Assembly (NCBI GenBank): GCA_028285105.1
Contig: JANQQE010000021.1
Span: 1-64,000 of the forward strand
Length of the DNA stretch: 64,000 bases
Source: Alphaproteobacteria bacterium
GTDB lineage: Bacteria; Planctomycetota; Phycisphaerae; UBA1845
Direction: 5' to 3'
Part shown: in pieces, positions 1-9,832 of the stretch
Layout of the letters: each line of letters begins with the position of its first letter
Position numbering within the stretch: the first letter of the stretch is position 1
Made by a program: the position numbers and the translations under genes
The notes under the pieces: model-generated
What the model was told of the DNA's origin: nothing
Databases searched by the model: none
Seen by the model: only the letters and a program-made list of their open reading frames with translations

Positions 1-687
1 AAGGCAGCGCGCTTCGGCGGCATCTGAACCCTCATGATCCGTTCGTTCAATCAACTTGTCGTAGAGTGCCTCCGCGTCCTCGTTGCGATCCATGACGGAA
101 TAGCATAATGCCAAGCGGCGAGCATATTTGAATTCGTCGGGAGAGCCTTCGACAGCCGCCTCCAAAAGTCGAATGCCCTCCTCAATGTTGGCCTCATCCT
201 GTTCTTTCAACTCAAAAAGAGCAGTTCCCTTGCAGAACGTGGCTTGTGGATGCGATTCCTCACTCTCGATCTTGAGGATCGAGTCTGCCGTGTCCCTGAC
301 GGAAATCCAATTGTTCGTTCCGCCGACCATGTCGGCCATCTCATATTCAATCTCAAGCGTTTTCTCGAGTGCTTCGACGAGTTCCGGATCGACAACGGTG
401 GCGTCGCGGTATTGTTGGAGAGCATCGAAGTCTCTTCCACCGGAACGCAACATGTCAGCGAATCGAACCATGTAGATGGGATCTTCTGATGCGCCATATG
501 CGCGACGGTAATAGATCGCTGCCTGATCCCAATCTTCTTGCTCGGCGAACTCTTCAGCACGAGCGACCAATTCCGTCGGGTCTGTCAATCTGCGCTGCTG
601 GACGATGACGAGTCCGGCGACAGTGATGACAACAAAAGCAAGCGCTGTCAGGCCGGCAATCAGGTTCTTGTTGACTCTCTTGGCCAT
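1..687 (-). CDS. TPR-repeat membrane-anchored protein, 3' end beyond the window
   Basis: The frame stays open for 229 codons from the ATG at 687 to the window edge, so the C-terminus is missing. Residues 8-28 form one hydrophobic helix after a basic start (MAKRVNKN), giving a signal anchor. The rest is helical with tetratricopeptide-like spacing, for example a repeat that includes AEQEDWDQAAIYYRRAYGA and later segments with paired small and aromatic residues. TPR proteins act as scaffolds; no enzymatic motif is visible. It lies downstream of the EpsI-like gene on the same strand with a gap of about 180 bases, so both may be one transcript serving surface-polymer or exosortase functions. That functional link is inference. 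Confidence 0.75.
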   Translation of the reverse strand, partial: MAKRVNKNLIAGLTALAFVVITVAGLVIVQQRRLTDPTELVARAEEFAEQEDWDQAAIYYRRAYGASEDPIYMVRFADMLRSGGRDFDALQQYRDATVVDPELVEALEKTLEIEYEMADMVGGTNNWISVRDTADSILKIESEESHPQATFCKGTALFELKEQDEANIEEGIRLLEAAVEGSPDEFKYARRLALCYSVMDRNEDAEALYDKLIERTDHEGSDAAEARCL

Positions 688-871
688 TGTAATATTCCGT
701 CAAAATCGAGGGGTGCAATGTCACCGCGGAAGGCTTTGCGGCAATCACATTGTTGTGATCTTCCGAGCAGATGAAACCCATGACGATCAAAATCTGCCCA
801 ACGTTTAACAACTTAATCGTCTATCATAACTCGAATTGTAACTTTGCCCAATGCACGCCGAATTCTGCTCC

Positions 872-1660
872 CTACGCCGCTTCATCTTCTGTAGAATTGC
901 TTTCAGCGGTGGCGGCATCCCAGTCTGGCATGTGCTCGTCGATCAGGCGCGGTAGAACAGCCTCCAGAAACTCCTGGGCGGCTTGGATGCTTTCCTGCCG
1001 CGACGGACTTCCGATGTCTCGACTTGATCCACCCAGGCTGATTTCGATCTTGCAGAAATATGCGTATTTGTTGAGCGGTGAATTGATTCTAACACGCACT
1101 CCGTCGCGCGTTTCCGTAAATTCGCCGTTGCAGTGAAACGTGTAAAGTACCGTCGGTTGATCGTTTCCGAACACATCGCTTTTCTGAAAAGTCAACGCGC
1201 GTATCGGAAGATCGGTACGCATCGAATTCAAGGTCAGCCGCAGATTTTCCTTTTGTATCGCCTGATAACCTGCACCAAGGAAACACTCGTCCGGCGTGTG
1301 CGGAACCAAATCTCGCCCACCGGAATAGTAGGTGACGAACAACCGTATGAATCGCTTGGGATCCTTCAAATCTTCAATGTCCGAATCGACGAATACCCAG
1401 CTGAGGTAGTCCTTAGCCCCCAAAGCGTCTTCAACTTCAGGACTGATTTTCAGATTGGTCTTGAATTTGTAATGGCCCAGATCGTCTTTGCGCAACTCGC
1501 CCAGAGGCTTTCGCAGTTCGAGCATCTCTTTGGGACCGCCTATTCCCTGACTGAAGAACTGTTTGCCGATCAAAAAGTGGGCACACAGCAGCATCCCACA
1601 CGCCAACAAGAATGGGACTCCAAGCAATCCGTGAGCATTGGCTTTGTTGCGGTCAGTCAT
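872..1660 (-). CDS. EpsI-family exosortase-associated protein (DUF3485-like)
   Basis: This 262-residue protein has one N-terminal membrane helix (about residues 11-33) and then a periplasmic domain. The segment RDLVPHTPDECFLGAGY (residues 116-132) matches the EpsI hallmark of a conserved HxPxxC-type motif, here His121 and Cys126, preceded by an aromatic YYSGGRD stretch. EpsI-family proteins accompany exosortases, the membrane transpeptidases of PEP-CTERM-type protein sorting and exopolysaccharide loci, and are often fused to them. Here the domain is free-standing and no exosortase is visible in the window. The C-terminal 20 residues are acidic and probably disordered. The ATG at 1660 gives a sensible short basic N-region. 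Family assignment is fairly firm; the precise role is unknown. Confidence 0.75.
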   Translation of the reverse strand: MTDRNKANAHGLLGVPFLLACGMLLCAHFLIGKQFFSQGIGGPKEMLELRKPLGELRKDDLGHYKFKTNLKISPEVEDALGAKDYLSWVFVDSDIEDLKDPKRFIRLFVTYYSGGRDLVPHTPDECFLGAGYQAIQKENLRLTLNSMRTDLPIRALTFQKSDVFGNDQPTVLYTFHCNGEFTETRDGVRVRINSPLNKYAYFCKIEISLGGSSRDIGSPSRQESIQAAQEFLEAVLPRLIDEHMPDWDAATAESNSTEDEAA

Positions 1661-2035
1661 TCGTCTGTCCCACTTTTGTATGTCCTATTGTTACTTGAGT
1701 CCGTCAGGCCTCATCTGCGCCCAACCATCCCTGATGCTAAGGCAAATCTTCGCAGCAAAGTTAATCCTCGCCCCAATGACCGTCAATCGATCGCGGTTGT
1801 GAAAGAACGCATTGCAATCGGCAGAACGATACACCTAAACCTTTTCCGTGAAACAACTTATCGGAAAGTCTTGAGGGTTTCCCAAATCAAAGCCTGAACG
1901 CTCTTACTTCGGGTCATACGCTCTCCAATCCCCGTCAGTTCAGTCGGCTCTTATTCCGTCCGATAAACCTAAAATGAGCTTTCGAACCATCGTACTGTCC
2001 GGATTTTTCCAAACACTCTAGGAATCCACTATTCG
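1661..2035. other. Divergent intergenic spacer without a gene
   Basis: These 375 bases separate the leftward EpsI-like gene from the rightward acyltransferase gene, so they should hold both promoters. Only frames antisense to, or spilling out of, the EpsI-like gene are open here. I see no convincing -35/-10 pair, hairpin or repeat. Confidence 0.5.
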
Positions 2036-2779
2036 ATGCGAAGCGTAATCGTCGGCGCTGGCGGGCATGGCCGCGTCGTTCTCGACATCCTGATGCGAAC
2101 TGCTGCCCACCAGGTGGCTGGATTCGTGGATTCCAATTCGCTGCTGACCGGGACGCGAATGGATGGAAAGCCCGTACTCGGCACGCTTGACGATCTGCCG
2201 CGATTGCGTGCGGAACTGGGCGTCGATGCGGCGATTGTGGCGATTGGTGACAACGGTATCCGGCGCGAATTCGCCGATCGCATTTCTTCGATGGGCTTCG
2301 TTTTGATCAATGCAATTCATCCGTCGGCCAACCTGGCGCAGAGCGTTTCACTCGGAAGTAACATCGTCATCGCCGCCGGCGCGTTGGTCTGTGCCCACTG
2401 CCACATTGGCGATTCGGTGATTCTTAATACTGGCTGCATCGTTGATCATGAAACGATGATTGCCCCGGCAAGCCACGTATGCCCAGGTGCGCGACTGGCT
2501 GGTCGGGTCAATATCCAAGCCGGTGCATTTATTGGCATCGGCGCAACGGTGATCCAATCCGTACAAATCGGTCACCATGCCGTTGTCGGTGCGGGCGCAG
2601 TTGTGATCCAGGATGTAGCCCCGCAAGCGACCGTTGTCGGCGTACCTGCCCGCAACAAATACTGCGATCAAGCAAATGTACCGATCGATTGCGACGTTCC
2701 TACAAAGCTGGGTAGCGCCCAACAGTTGGTCGCACCCTTGATGGAAGCGACGTCCCACCGAAACCAAGACACTGGCTAG
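2036..2779 (+). CDS. NeuD/PglD-type sugar O-/N-acyltransferase with left-handed beta-helix
   Basis: The 247-residue protein begins with a nucleotide-sugar-binding PglD_N-like domain (VIVGAGGHGRVVLDIL, residues 4-19). From about residue 95 it has hexapeptide repeats typical of the left-handed beta-helix acyltransferases (blocks such as ILNTGCIVDHE, GAFIGIGATVIQSV, HAVVGAGAVVIQDV, VVGVPA). The His in the IVDHE block is the position usually serving as general base. Such enzymes transfer acetyl groups from acetyl-CoA to amino sugars or sialic-acid-like sugars for surface glycans or glycoproteins. An AGGA-like ribosome-binding site precedes the ATG. The last 40 residues are a low-similarity tail. 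The substrate cannot be deduced from the sequence. Confidence 0.85.
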   Translation: MRSVIVGAGGHGRVVLDILMRTAAHQVAGFVDSNSLLTGTRMDGKPVLGTLDDLPRLRAELGVDAAIVAIGDNGIRREFADRISSMGFVLINAIHPSANLAQSVSLGSNIVIAAGALVCAHCHIGDSVILNTGCIVDHETMIAPASHVCPGARLAGRVNIQAGAFIGIGATVIQSVQIGHHAVVGAGAVVIQDVAPQATVVGVPARNKYCDQANVPIDCDVPTKLGSAQQLVAPLMEATSHRNQDTG

Positions 2780-2926
2780 CCATACGCCAATCGCAATTAT
2801 TATCGGTCCACGTCAACGCAGTGTTGAAATCCCGGTCCAAATGTACAACTGGGTATTAAGCGTACCCCCAAGCCTTCCGACAGACCCTTAGAAATACCGT
2901 TTGATGTCGAACGAGAGGGACGTTCT

Positions 2927-4243
2927 ATGCGCCTACAGGTTCTCGATCCGGAAACCAAATTCTCTTGCGGCAGCTGCACGAAGTGTTGCGATCAACCGTG
3001 GGGTACGCTGATCGAGCGCGACAAAGCCGAGGCGCTCAAGAAGCACAACTTCAGCGCTTATCCGCAGTTGGCTGGCAAGGAATTCTACTACGCCGAAAAA
3101 GAAACGCCCGAAGAATACTACGTACTCGCCAAGGGCGAAGGGACGCGCTGCTTGTTTCTCGATACGGACGGATTGTGCATCATTCACAAGGAAATGGGGC
3201 CGGAAGCCAAACCGTACCCATGCCTGAAATTCCCCTATACGGTGACGGAAACGCCGATTGACGATCGCGTATCAGTCGATTTCGGCTGCCCTGCCGTCCA
3301 GGCGAAAAGCGGTCCACAGCTTTCCGACCAGCTCGAAGACATCCAAGCCGTCGTCGAAATCAGCGAGCGACCGACCAACAAAGACGCCCGCATCCAACTC
3401 GACCCGCAATGCCTGATCTCGGTCGAAGAAGCTGAAGTTCTGTACGAACGGTTGTGGCGCATTTTTGAGTCGTCGGGTTCGGGTGACATGTGGACTCGAT
3501 TCTCTGCGGCATTGTCGCTGCTTGTGGGGGTTCGACGTTACAAACAACAAGTGTCATCGAATGACACAGATGCAACGCTTATCGAATTGCTGCGCACCGA
3601 CGCCAAGCTTCCGAACATGCCGGACGTGACAGAAATCACCGCGTACACGAAACCGGCAGAAGCGTCCAGCCCTGCACGTTTGCTTTTCGCATCAACCGTC
3701 TTTCGCGATACCGTCCCGGCATCTTCGTCGTTCAGCATGAGTTTCTGGAAGCGGTTAACGATGTTTCCGAAATTGATGTCACTCGCACGACTCAACGGCG
3801 TGTATCCTTCGCGATTGCTTGGGCGCAACATCGACATTAACGAAGTCCTTGCCCACCCGATCGAACCGGAAATGGACGATGCGGCTACCGACTTGCTGCT
3901 GCGATACATGCGTTCGCGCATCTGGCAGCGCACGCTGATGGGCACGCGCCTGAGCATCATCGCCGGTATGCACCAGCACATCCACGACTTCAGCGCCGTT
4001 GTGTTTTTCGCACGGGCTGAGGCGCTGCACACCGGAAAGAATCGTCTCGATGAATCGCTGATCCGCCTCGGTTTGAATCGCGTCGAGTTTCACCTTGCAA
4101 GCCAGCAGCGCTTGTTCGATCAGAACATCATTGGGTGGTTCACCAACCAATTGCAAAGTCCGACCGTCGCACTTCAGAGCCTGCGCCTGATGTCGCTGGT
4201 CCCAGCCCCGGTGCAAGCTGAATCGGAAGGCAACCAAAACTAA
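2927..4243 (+). CDS. YkgJ-family cysteine cluster protein (CxxCxxCC), long form
   Basis: The N-terminus carries the hallmark C14xxC17xxC20C21 (CGSCTKCCDQPWG), followed by further cysteines in LCIIH, YPCLKFP and FGCPAV. This pattern defines the zinc/iron-binding YkgJ/FliB-like domain (PF03692), occupying about residues 10-130. Some relatives act as flagellin lysine N-methylases, but most are uncharacterised. Residues 150-438 are a helical extension without a motif I recognise, so the protein is far longer than the usual 100-250 residue members. A strong GAGAGGGA ribosome-binding site lies 6 bases before the ATG. The gene ends tail-to-tail with the next one, sharing 4 bases across both stop codons. 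Confidence 0.8.
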   Translation: MRLQVLDPETKFSCGSCTKCCDQPWGTLIERDKAEALKKHNFSAYPQLAGKEFYYAEKETPEEYYVLAKGEGTRCLFLDTDGLCIIHKEMGPEAKPYPCLKFPYTVTETPIDDRVSVDFGCPAVQAKSGPQLSDQLEDIQAVVEISERPTNKDARIQLDPQCLISVEEAEVLYERLWRIFESSGSGDMWTRFSAALSLLVGVRRYKQQVSSNDTDATLIELLRTDAKLPNMPDVTEITAYTKPAEASSPARLLFASTVFRDTVPASSSFSMSFWKRLTMFPKLMSLARLNGVYPSRLLGRNIDINEVLAHPIEPEMDDAATDLLLRYMRSRIWQRTLMGTRLSIIAGMHQHIHDFSAVVFFARAEALHTGKNRLDESLIRLGLNRVEFHLASQQRLFDQNIIGWFTNQLQSPTVALQSLRLMSLVPAPVQAESEGNQN

Positions 4244-6747
4244 TTGCGACTGACCTGATTGAGTAACGACTCGATCTTCGCAATCCACTCGGGATCGTTT
4301 GAGCGCTTCGTAAACTCCGTCGCAGCCAACTGCGCCATTTCGAATTTTTCCGCGCGAACACTGTTCAAACAAAGCACATAGTACGGCCAGGGGTTGCCCG
4401 GCTGGGATTCGGCGCAAGCTTGAAGGATCGCATTGAAATCATCGTAAACTATTGAAATTCCTAAACTTGTGTTCGACGACAAATCATCCGCGATTGGTTC
4501 AACCAATTCGGGATCGGCATTTCGTATCGCGACTCCGCAGGCGACAATTCGTGCGTACGTTTCCTTCTCATCAATGCTTAACGCCTTCAACGCCGATTGC
4601 TCCGCCAGTTTCCATTGACCCGCCAGCGCGCTGAGCCAAGCATACTTTCCGATCAGGTCGGCGGCAGACGGTTCGATTTTCATCGCCCGGACCAGATGCC
4701 TTGCTGCTATCACGGAGTTGTTCATGGCGAGCGAATTGCGAACGGAGACATCGAGTAGGGTTCGATTGGTTGGGTGGCGGTTGAGAAACGAATCGATGAC
4801 GTTTGCGGCTTCGGTTCGATTCGATTGTGCGATCAACGTGTCAATCAGACCGCGCGTCGCCAATTCCGAATCCGGATCGATGACCAGCGCGTGGCGAAAG
4901 TGTTCTTCAGCCGCGTCGTGTCTACCCAGAGCATTGGCGCAAACACCGGCATTGATGCGTGCGGGCAGATACGTTTCGTATTGTGCAAGCAATCCTTCGA
5001 GTTTGGTCAATGCCGATTCATACTTCCCAGCCGCCATCTCGATCTCAGCGATCGACGCCACCGGAACAGGGTCGAACGGATTGTTGTCGGCGATCTGTTC
5101 GTAGACGCGCTTTGCGTCATCGGATCGGTTCAACCGTTGATAAAGTCGAGCGAGACGAAGCAAACCGGGGTTGAAGTTCGGAAGCAACTCCGCGCAACGC
5201 TGATGTTCGGACAACGCGTCGTCGAATCGATCAGCACGCTCCAATGCGATGCCGAGTCGGTGGTGGGCTTTACCGTCATCGGGATCGGCAGTGACGGCTT
5301 GCTGAAGCGCCTCAATCGAATCATCCAAGCGCCCCAGCGCCAACTGCGACATGCCGACGATCTGTTTCGCTTCGCATGTCCTGGGCGATCCGGGCAGGTT
5401 TAGTGCTTTATTTGCAGTGTCAATCGCTTCTTCATACTTGCCGCCGAGAAAGAGGCTCCAGCCGTGCGCCGTCGCCGAATCGGGATGGCCCGGGTACAAC
5501 GCAAAGATCCGGCTCGACCGGGCAATGTCGTTTCGATAGTATGGAATCGCCTGCCAACTCAGGCCAACTAACACAACACACGCAGGTCCGACTACGCAAT
5601 AGGTGACCGTTGACTTCGATCTGGCGTCGATTCTCTTGACTGCGAACGCAATGAATGCGCCGACCATCCAGCACGCCCCAACCATAGGAAGGTACATGTA
5701 CCGTTCGGCAACAAGTTGGTTGCGCGCGGGAATCCACGGCAGCGTAACAGCCAGCGCGCTAATGACCCAGACTGTGCCGAGGATGCCCGTTCGAGATCTG
5801 CGCAATGATTCGATGATGGCGATAATCGCAATGGCGAGAACAACCAGGCTGAAAGCTATGTTAGGATGCGACCAGTTGATCGTCTGATCGGCAGGATGAA
5901 ACGGCGACAAACCGATCGGCACGAAGAATCGTTTCACATACCAGCCGAGTGCCAGGATTGATCGTGCGGCGGCTGACCCTTCTAGCGTTTGGGCACCGCT
6001 GGTGATCATTGAACGGCTCGCGTTCCAGTTAATCCATGCGAATACTGCGGTGACAGATATAACTACTGACAAAGCTGTCCACCAACGCTTAGTCGGTTTC
6101 GTTCTTTTATACAAGGATGGAATCAAAAGTAGCACCGGTAGGCAGATGCGCACTTTGCTCATCATGCAAAGCGCCGCAAAGCCGATAACAAGTGCTATCC
6201 AATATGACTTCGACGACGCCTTCCACTTCTCCATCGCCAACATCGTCAGCAGCAAGAACATCGTCGAAAGCAGCATCATTCGCCCGTTGATCCACGCGAC
6301 CGATTCGACATTAAGTGGATGGGTTGCAAAAACCAGCGCCGCAACAATGGCCAACGCCCGTCGATCCGTGATGCGCACGAGCAACACAAAAACAAGCACC
6401 GCGTTGATTGCGTGCAAGCCGATGTTGTGCGCATGCGCGACCCAGGCGATTGAATTCATGCTGGCATCGGTCGGTTTCAGGCCCAGCGCGCGGATAACGA
6501 CAAAGTCCAGCGAGAGGCTGAGCATCGCCACCGGCTGATAGAGATCGCGGTGCACGATGGCGAACAATTCAACTGCGTGCGTGAGCGACGGTCTATTGAC
6601 AAGGTAGTGATCGCGCACGAGTTGGATGTCGTCGCCAGAAAGGTATCCGCCACCGACCGACGGCGCCCCCATCACGATCGCAGCCAGCGCGATGATCGCG
6701 ATGGGAATGCGTAAAGACCAAGTGGGTTTGTCCGACGTTTCGGTCAT
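4240..6747 (-). CDS. Multi-pass GT-C-like membrane protein with C-terminal TPR repeats (TMTC-like architecture)
   Basis: About 835 residues. The first 430 contain roughly ten or more hydrophobic helices, with a diacidic first loop (YLSGDDIQLVRDHYLV) typical of GT-C glycosyltransferases that use lipid-linked sugars. The second half is a run of TPR repeats (for example DSATAHGWSLFLGGKYEEA, GKAHHRLGIALERADRFDD). Eukaryotic TMTC O-mannosyltransferases share this order of parts, so a role in glycosylating secreted or membrane proteins is plausible. The frame opens upstream with TTG at 6807 and ATG at 6768; I prefer the ATG at 6747 because MTETSDKP leads directly into the first helix. Donor and acceptor are unknown. 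Confidence 0.8.
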   Translation of the reverse strand: MTETSDKPTWSLRIPIAIIALAAIVMGAPSVGGGYLSGDDIQLVRDHYLVNRPSLTHAVELFAIVHRDLYQPVAMLSLSLDFVVIRALGLKPTDASMNSIAWVAHAHNIGLHAINAVLVFVLLVRITDRRALAIVAALVFATHPLNVESVAWINGRMMLLSTMFLLLTMLAMEKWKASSKSYWIALVIGFAALCMMSKVRICLPVLLLIPSLYKRTKPTKRWWTALSVVISVTAVFAWINWNASRSMITSGAQTLEGSAAARSILALGWYVKRFFVPIGLSPFHPADQTINWSHPNIAFSLVVLAIAIIAIIESLRRSRTGILGTVWVISALAVTLPWIPARNQLVAERYMYLPMVGACWMVGAFIAFAVKRIDARSKSTVTYCVVGPACVVLVGLSWQAIPYYRNDIARSSRIFALYPGHPDSATAHGWSLFLGGKYEEAIDTANKALNLPGSPRTCEAKQIVGMSQLALGRLDDSIEALQQAVTADPDDGKAHHRLGIALERADRFDDALSEHQRCAELLPNFNPGLLRLARLYQRLNRSDDAKRVYEQIADNNPFDPVPVASIAEIEMAAGKYESALTKLEGLLAQYETYLPARINAGVCANALGRHDAAEEHFRHALVIDPDSELATRGLIDTLIAQSNRTEAANVIDSFLNRHPTNRTLLDVSVRNSLAMNNSVIAARHLVRAMKIEPSAADLIGKYAWLSALAGQWKLAEQSALKALSIDEKETYARIVACGVAIRNADPELVEPIADDLSSNTSLGISIVYDDFNAILQACAESQPGNPWPYYVLCLNSVRAEKFEMAQLAATEFTKRSNDPEWIAKIESLLNQVSRN

Positions 6748-6972
6748 TGATGAAACGGTCCCAGGCATCTTCACGGCGATTGTCACTGCAAGCCCGCGAT
6801 CCGGCAACTCACGAATTCTGCGAACTGCGTCAATTCAGATCAAACATGCCGACGTTGATGGGCCAATTTGTACCCCAAATTCGACCCAGTGTGAGCCGAT
6901 CGCGGGATACTTCGTATCGTCCGAAAACAACTCCATTACCGGCGGCGTAAGGCCGAAATAACCCTTGTAGAC

Positions 6973-8100
6973 ATGCACCAATCCACCCGAACAACTCGAA
7001 CCGTCTGGCCGGCAATGCAGTCGCGCCGGCTTGTGGCTGTTTGCGTCTGGACTGTCGCGTTTCTGACGTTGGCTGAGACGACGGTACGCATTCGCGCATG
7101 GGTCCGCCGCGGTGAGACGGGCACGCAGCAGGATATCTACGAATCCGATCCGCAACTGGGTCGCGTCATCAAAGCCGGAGCAGTCGCGCGCGTCGGCAAT
7201 GCCAGGACAACCATCAACAAATGGGGCCTTCGCGGTCCGGATTTTGAAATCGAAAAGGCACCGGGCGTCACGCGCGTGTTGTGCATCGGCGCATCGACGA
7301 CGTTTGGTCAACCCGACGACGACGATGCCGAAATCTGGACGGCCCAGATTTCCGATCGACTCAACGCGACGCATCCCGGTCAGCGCTACGAAGTGCTCAA
7401 CGGGGCTGTTCCCGGGTACACGGTGACGCAAAGTTTGAAGAACTTTCGCAAGTCTTTGGCCCGCTTCAATCCGGACATCGTCATCGTTTGCCACGCGGCG
7501 ACGGACCTGGCCGCACACACGCGACGTCAATTCGGCGGTTCGCAAGCCGCTTCGTATGCGCTGCCATCGTTGTCGCGATATGTTGAAGGCCTATCGCTGG
7601 CGTTTGAACTGGTCCGTGCGAACACCGCGTCATTGCGTGCAGGTCAATTCAGACGCAACCGCAATCGTCGCGTCGATCAGCGCGGGGTCGAACGTTTCGA
7701 GTCGGCACTCTCAGAACTCATCGCCGAGTGTCAGAAGACCCATGCCAACGTGATCGTTTGCACGTTTGCTCGAGCGTTCTCTGCCGACCAACCGCCCGCA
7801 ACCCGTGCGAAGCTGGCTGCGACAGCTTGCTATTTCAACCCGCAACTAAGCGTGGACGGGCTCATCGATGCCTATGAACGCTACAACGATACGATTCGGC
7901 ATGTCGCGGGCGACCAAGGCGCACGGCTGGCAGATGCCGATCGAACCATCCCGAAAGCAAAAGCGTTCTACCGCGATTCGATTCACTTTTCGCCGCTGGG
8001 TCACCAGAGAATGGCCGACCTCATCGCCGAACAGATTCATGCGCTGCCCGCGCAACCTTTGACCCAAGCACGGATTGATTCGCCTGATGCTGTTCAATAG
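6973..8100 (+). CDS. SGNH/GDSL-family hydrolase, membrane-anchored
   Basis: The 375-residue protein has an N-terminal hydrophobic segment (about residues 18-37) and then an SGNH fold. Block I is GASTTFG with Ser108 as candidate nucleophile, the oxyanion-type Gly lies in LNGAVPGYT, and block V is DSIHFSPLGH with Asp335 and His338. These complete a catalytic triad. Its stop overlaps the start of the downstream MBOAT gene by 14 bases, so the two are translationally coupled. The pair resembles alginate-type O-acetylation modules, where the MBOAT passes acetyl groups across the membrane and the SGNH protein transfers or removes them on the exopolymer. The pairing is inference from family knowledge. 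Confidence 0.85.
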   Translation: MHQSTRTTRTVWPAMQSRRLVAVCVWTVAFLTLAETTVRIRAWVRRGETGTQQDIYESDPQLGRVIKAGAVARVGNARTTINKWGLRGPDFEIEKAPGVTRVLCIGASTTFGQPDDDDAEIWTAQISDRLNATHPGQRYEVLNGAVPGYTVTQSLKNFRKSLARFNPDIVIVCHAATDLAAHTRRQFGGSQAASYALPSLSRYVEGLSLAFELVRANTASLRAGQFRRNRNRRVDQRGVERFESALSELIAECQKTHANVIVCTFARAFSADQPPATRAKLAATACYFNPQLSVDGLIDAYERYNDTIRHVAGDQGARLADADRTIPKAKAFYRDSIHFSPLGHQRMADLIAEQIHALPAQPLTQARIDSPDAVQ

Positions 8101-9499
8101 CGTTGAGTTTGCACTGTTCCTGCCAATCGTAGTCGCCTGTGCGTGGTGGCTGCGACGTTCGGCGACCGCGCGTCTGACGTTGCTGTTAGCCGCCAGCTAC
8201 TTCTTCTACATGAGTTGGGACTATCGCTACGCAGCGCTGTTGGCTGGCTCGACGGTGCTGGACTATTTCGTGGGGCTCGCGCTTTCGAAAACCCAATCCC
8301 GAACTTCGCGCCGATTGTTGCTGACTTTGAGCCTTGCGGGAAATCTCGGCGTACTCATGTTCTTCAAGTATTTCAACTTTCTGTGGGAAAGCGCTGCGGT
8401 CGGTATGGGTGCGATGGGTCTGGAAGCACCCGATTGGACACACCGGTTCCTGCTTCCCGTGGGCATCTCGTTTTACACGTTCCAATCGCTGAGCTACACG
8501 ATCGACATCTATCGCGGTAAACTCGCGCCGACCCGCAGCCTCCTGAAATTCGCGCTGTTCGTTGCATTCTTTCCGCAACTGGTGGCTGGCCCGATCGTAC
8601 GAGCCAGCGACTTCATGCCGCAACTCGAACGTCAAGCCCGCTACGACGAGGCCCGCGCGATCCGCGGGTTCTGGCTGATCCTGATCGGACTTTTGAAAAA
8701 AATCTGCATCGCCGACGTGTTGGCCGCCACGCTCCTCGATGACGTTTTCGGCAACCCGCTCGGTGCAAGTCGTCTTGAGTTGCTGCTTGCGGCGTATGGT
8801 TACAGCTTTCAAATCTACTGCGATTTCAGCGGTTACTCTGACGTCGCGATTGGCGCAGCTGCAATTCTTGGATTCAATCTTCCCCTGAATTTCAACCGCC
8901 CGTTCATGGCCGTAAGTTTCCGCGACTTCTGGCGACGTTGGCACATTTCGCTTTCAACATGGTTGCGCGATTACCTGTACGTACCGCTCGGTGGGGCAAA
9001 GCGCGGTGCGCGTCGGACGTATATCAACCTTGCACTGGTGATGTTGTTGGGCGGATTGTGGCACGGTGCGAACTGGACGTTCGTATTGTGGGGCGCGCTC
9101 CACGGAACTTTCTTGATTGTCGAACGCTTGCTCGGGAAAGATTGCAAAGACGCCGAGGACCTACCGACGGCGACAATATGGTTGCGGCGATTGATCACGT
9201 TCCATCTTGTCGTGCTGACGTTCGCACTGTTTCGCTGCGACAGTATCGAAACGTTCGGTGAATATATCGGTGCGTTAATCGCGCCGGAAGCGCTCGGAGC
9301 GCCGATCCCGACGTTGTTCGTCATCGCGCTATTGGCTGGTGTGGTAGGACATCTGACCTCGATGGAGCAGGTCGGTCGATTAATCGATCGAGCAACCCGT
9401 CAGCCGGCATTCGTGCAGGCAGCGGTTGCGTCGGCATGTCTGTTCCTGTTTACCGTCCTGAGTTCAGCCGACGCTCCTTTCATCTACTTCCAATTCTAA
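8087..9499 (+). CDS. MBOAT-family O-acyltransferase (AlgI-like)
   Basis: About 470 residues with some ten membrane helices. The start MLFNSVEFALFLP is the characteristic beginning of AlgI/DltB-type MBOAT proteins and supports the ATG at 8087 over a TTG 12 bases upstream. The conserved FWRRWHISLSTWLRDY block contains His286, and LGGLWHGANWTF contains the invariant active-site His326. KYFNF and PQLVAGPI blocks are also typical. The family moves acetyl groups from the cytoplasm to an extracytoplasmic polysaccharide or partner protein. The overlap with the SGNH gene argues for joint function in decorating a surface polymer. The target polymer is not identifiable here. Confidence 0.92.
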   Translation: MLFNSVEFALFLPIVVACAWWLRRSATARLTLLLAASYFFYMSWDYRYAALLAGSTVLDYFVGLALSKTQSRTSRRLLLTLSLAGNLGVLMFFKYFNFLWESAAVGMGAMGLEAPDWTHRFLLPVGISFYTFQSLSYTIDIYRGKLAPTRSLLKFALFVAFFPQLVAGPIVRASDFMPQLERQARYDEARAIRGFWLILIGLLKKICIADVLAATLLDDVFGNPLGASRLELLLAAYGYSFQIYCDFSGYSDVAIGAAAILGFNLPLNFNRPFMAVSFRDFWRRWHISLSTWLRDYLYVPLGGAKRGARRTYINLALVMLLGGLWHGANWTFVLWGALHGTFLIVERLLGKDCKDAEDLPTATIWLRRLITFHLVVLTFALFRCDSIETFGEYIGALIAPEALGAPIPTLFVIALLAGVVGHLTSMEQVGRLIDRATRQPAFVQAAVASACLFLFTVLSSADAPFIYFQF

Positions 9500-9583
9500 G
9501 GGCGCGAACTCTCCCCAGCACTGCTCACAAAGCAGTGGCACATCGTCGATCTTGATTTACAATTCAAGGGGAGGTCAAAAGAA

Positions 9584-9656
<73 letters not shown>

Positions 9657-9832
9657 GATCCGCGTACCTTGCCATTTTGCGAAAATCTGTCAAGTCGATG
9701 TACGTTGGAGCATGGTGGCGAACCAACGTGCGGCAGCAAATACTTCTCGATGAAGCCCACGAACGCCGAGTCTCACTTCGAAAAGTGGCAGCCATGACCC
9801 GATCAAAAAAGTCGAGGCGTAAAAATTGGCAA

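Noticed and set aside
1133..1897. A 254-codon rightward frame antisense to the EpsI-like gene
   Set aside because: The opposite strand encodes a recognisable EpsI domain; the antisense chain has no motif and a poor start.
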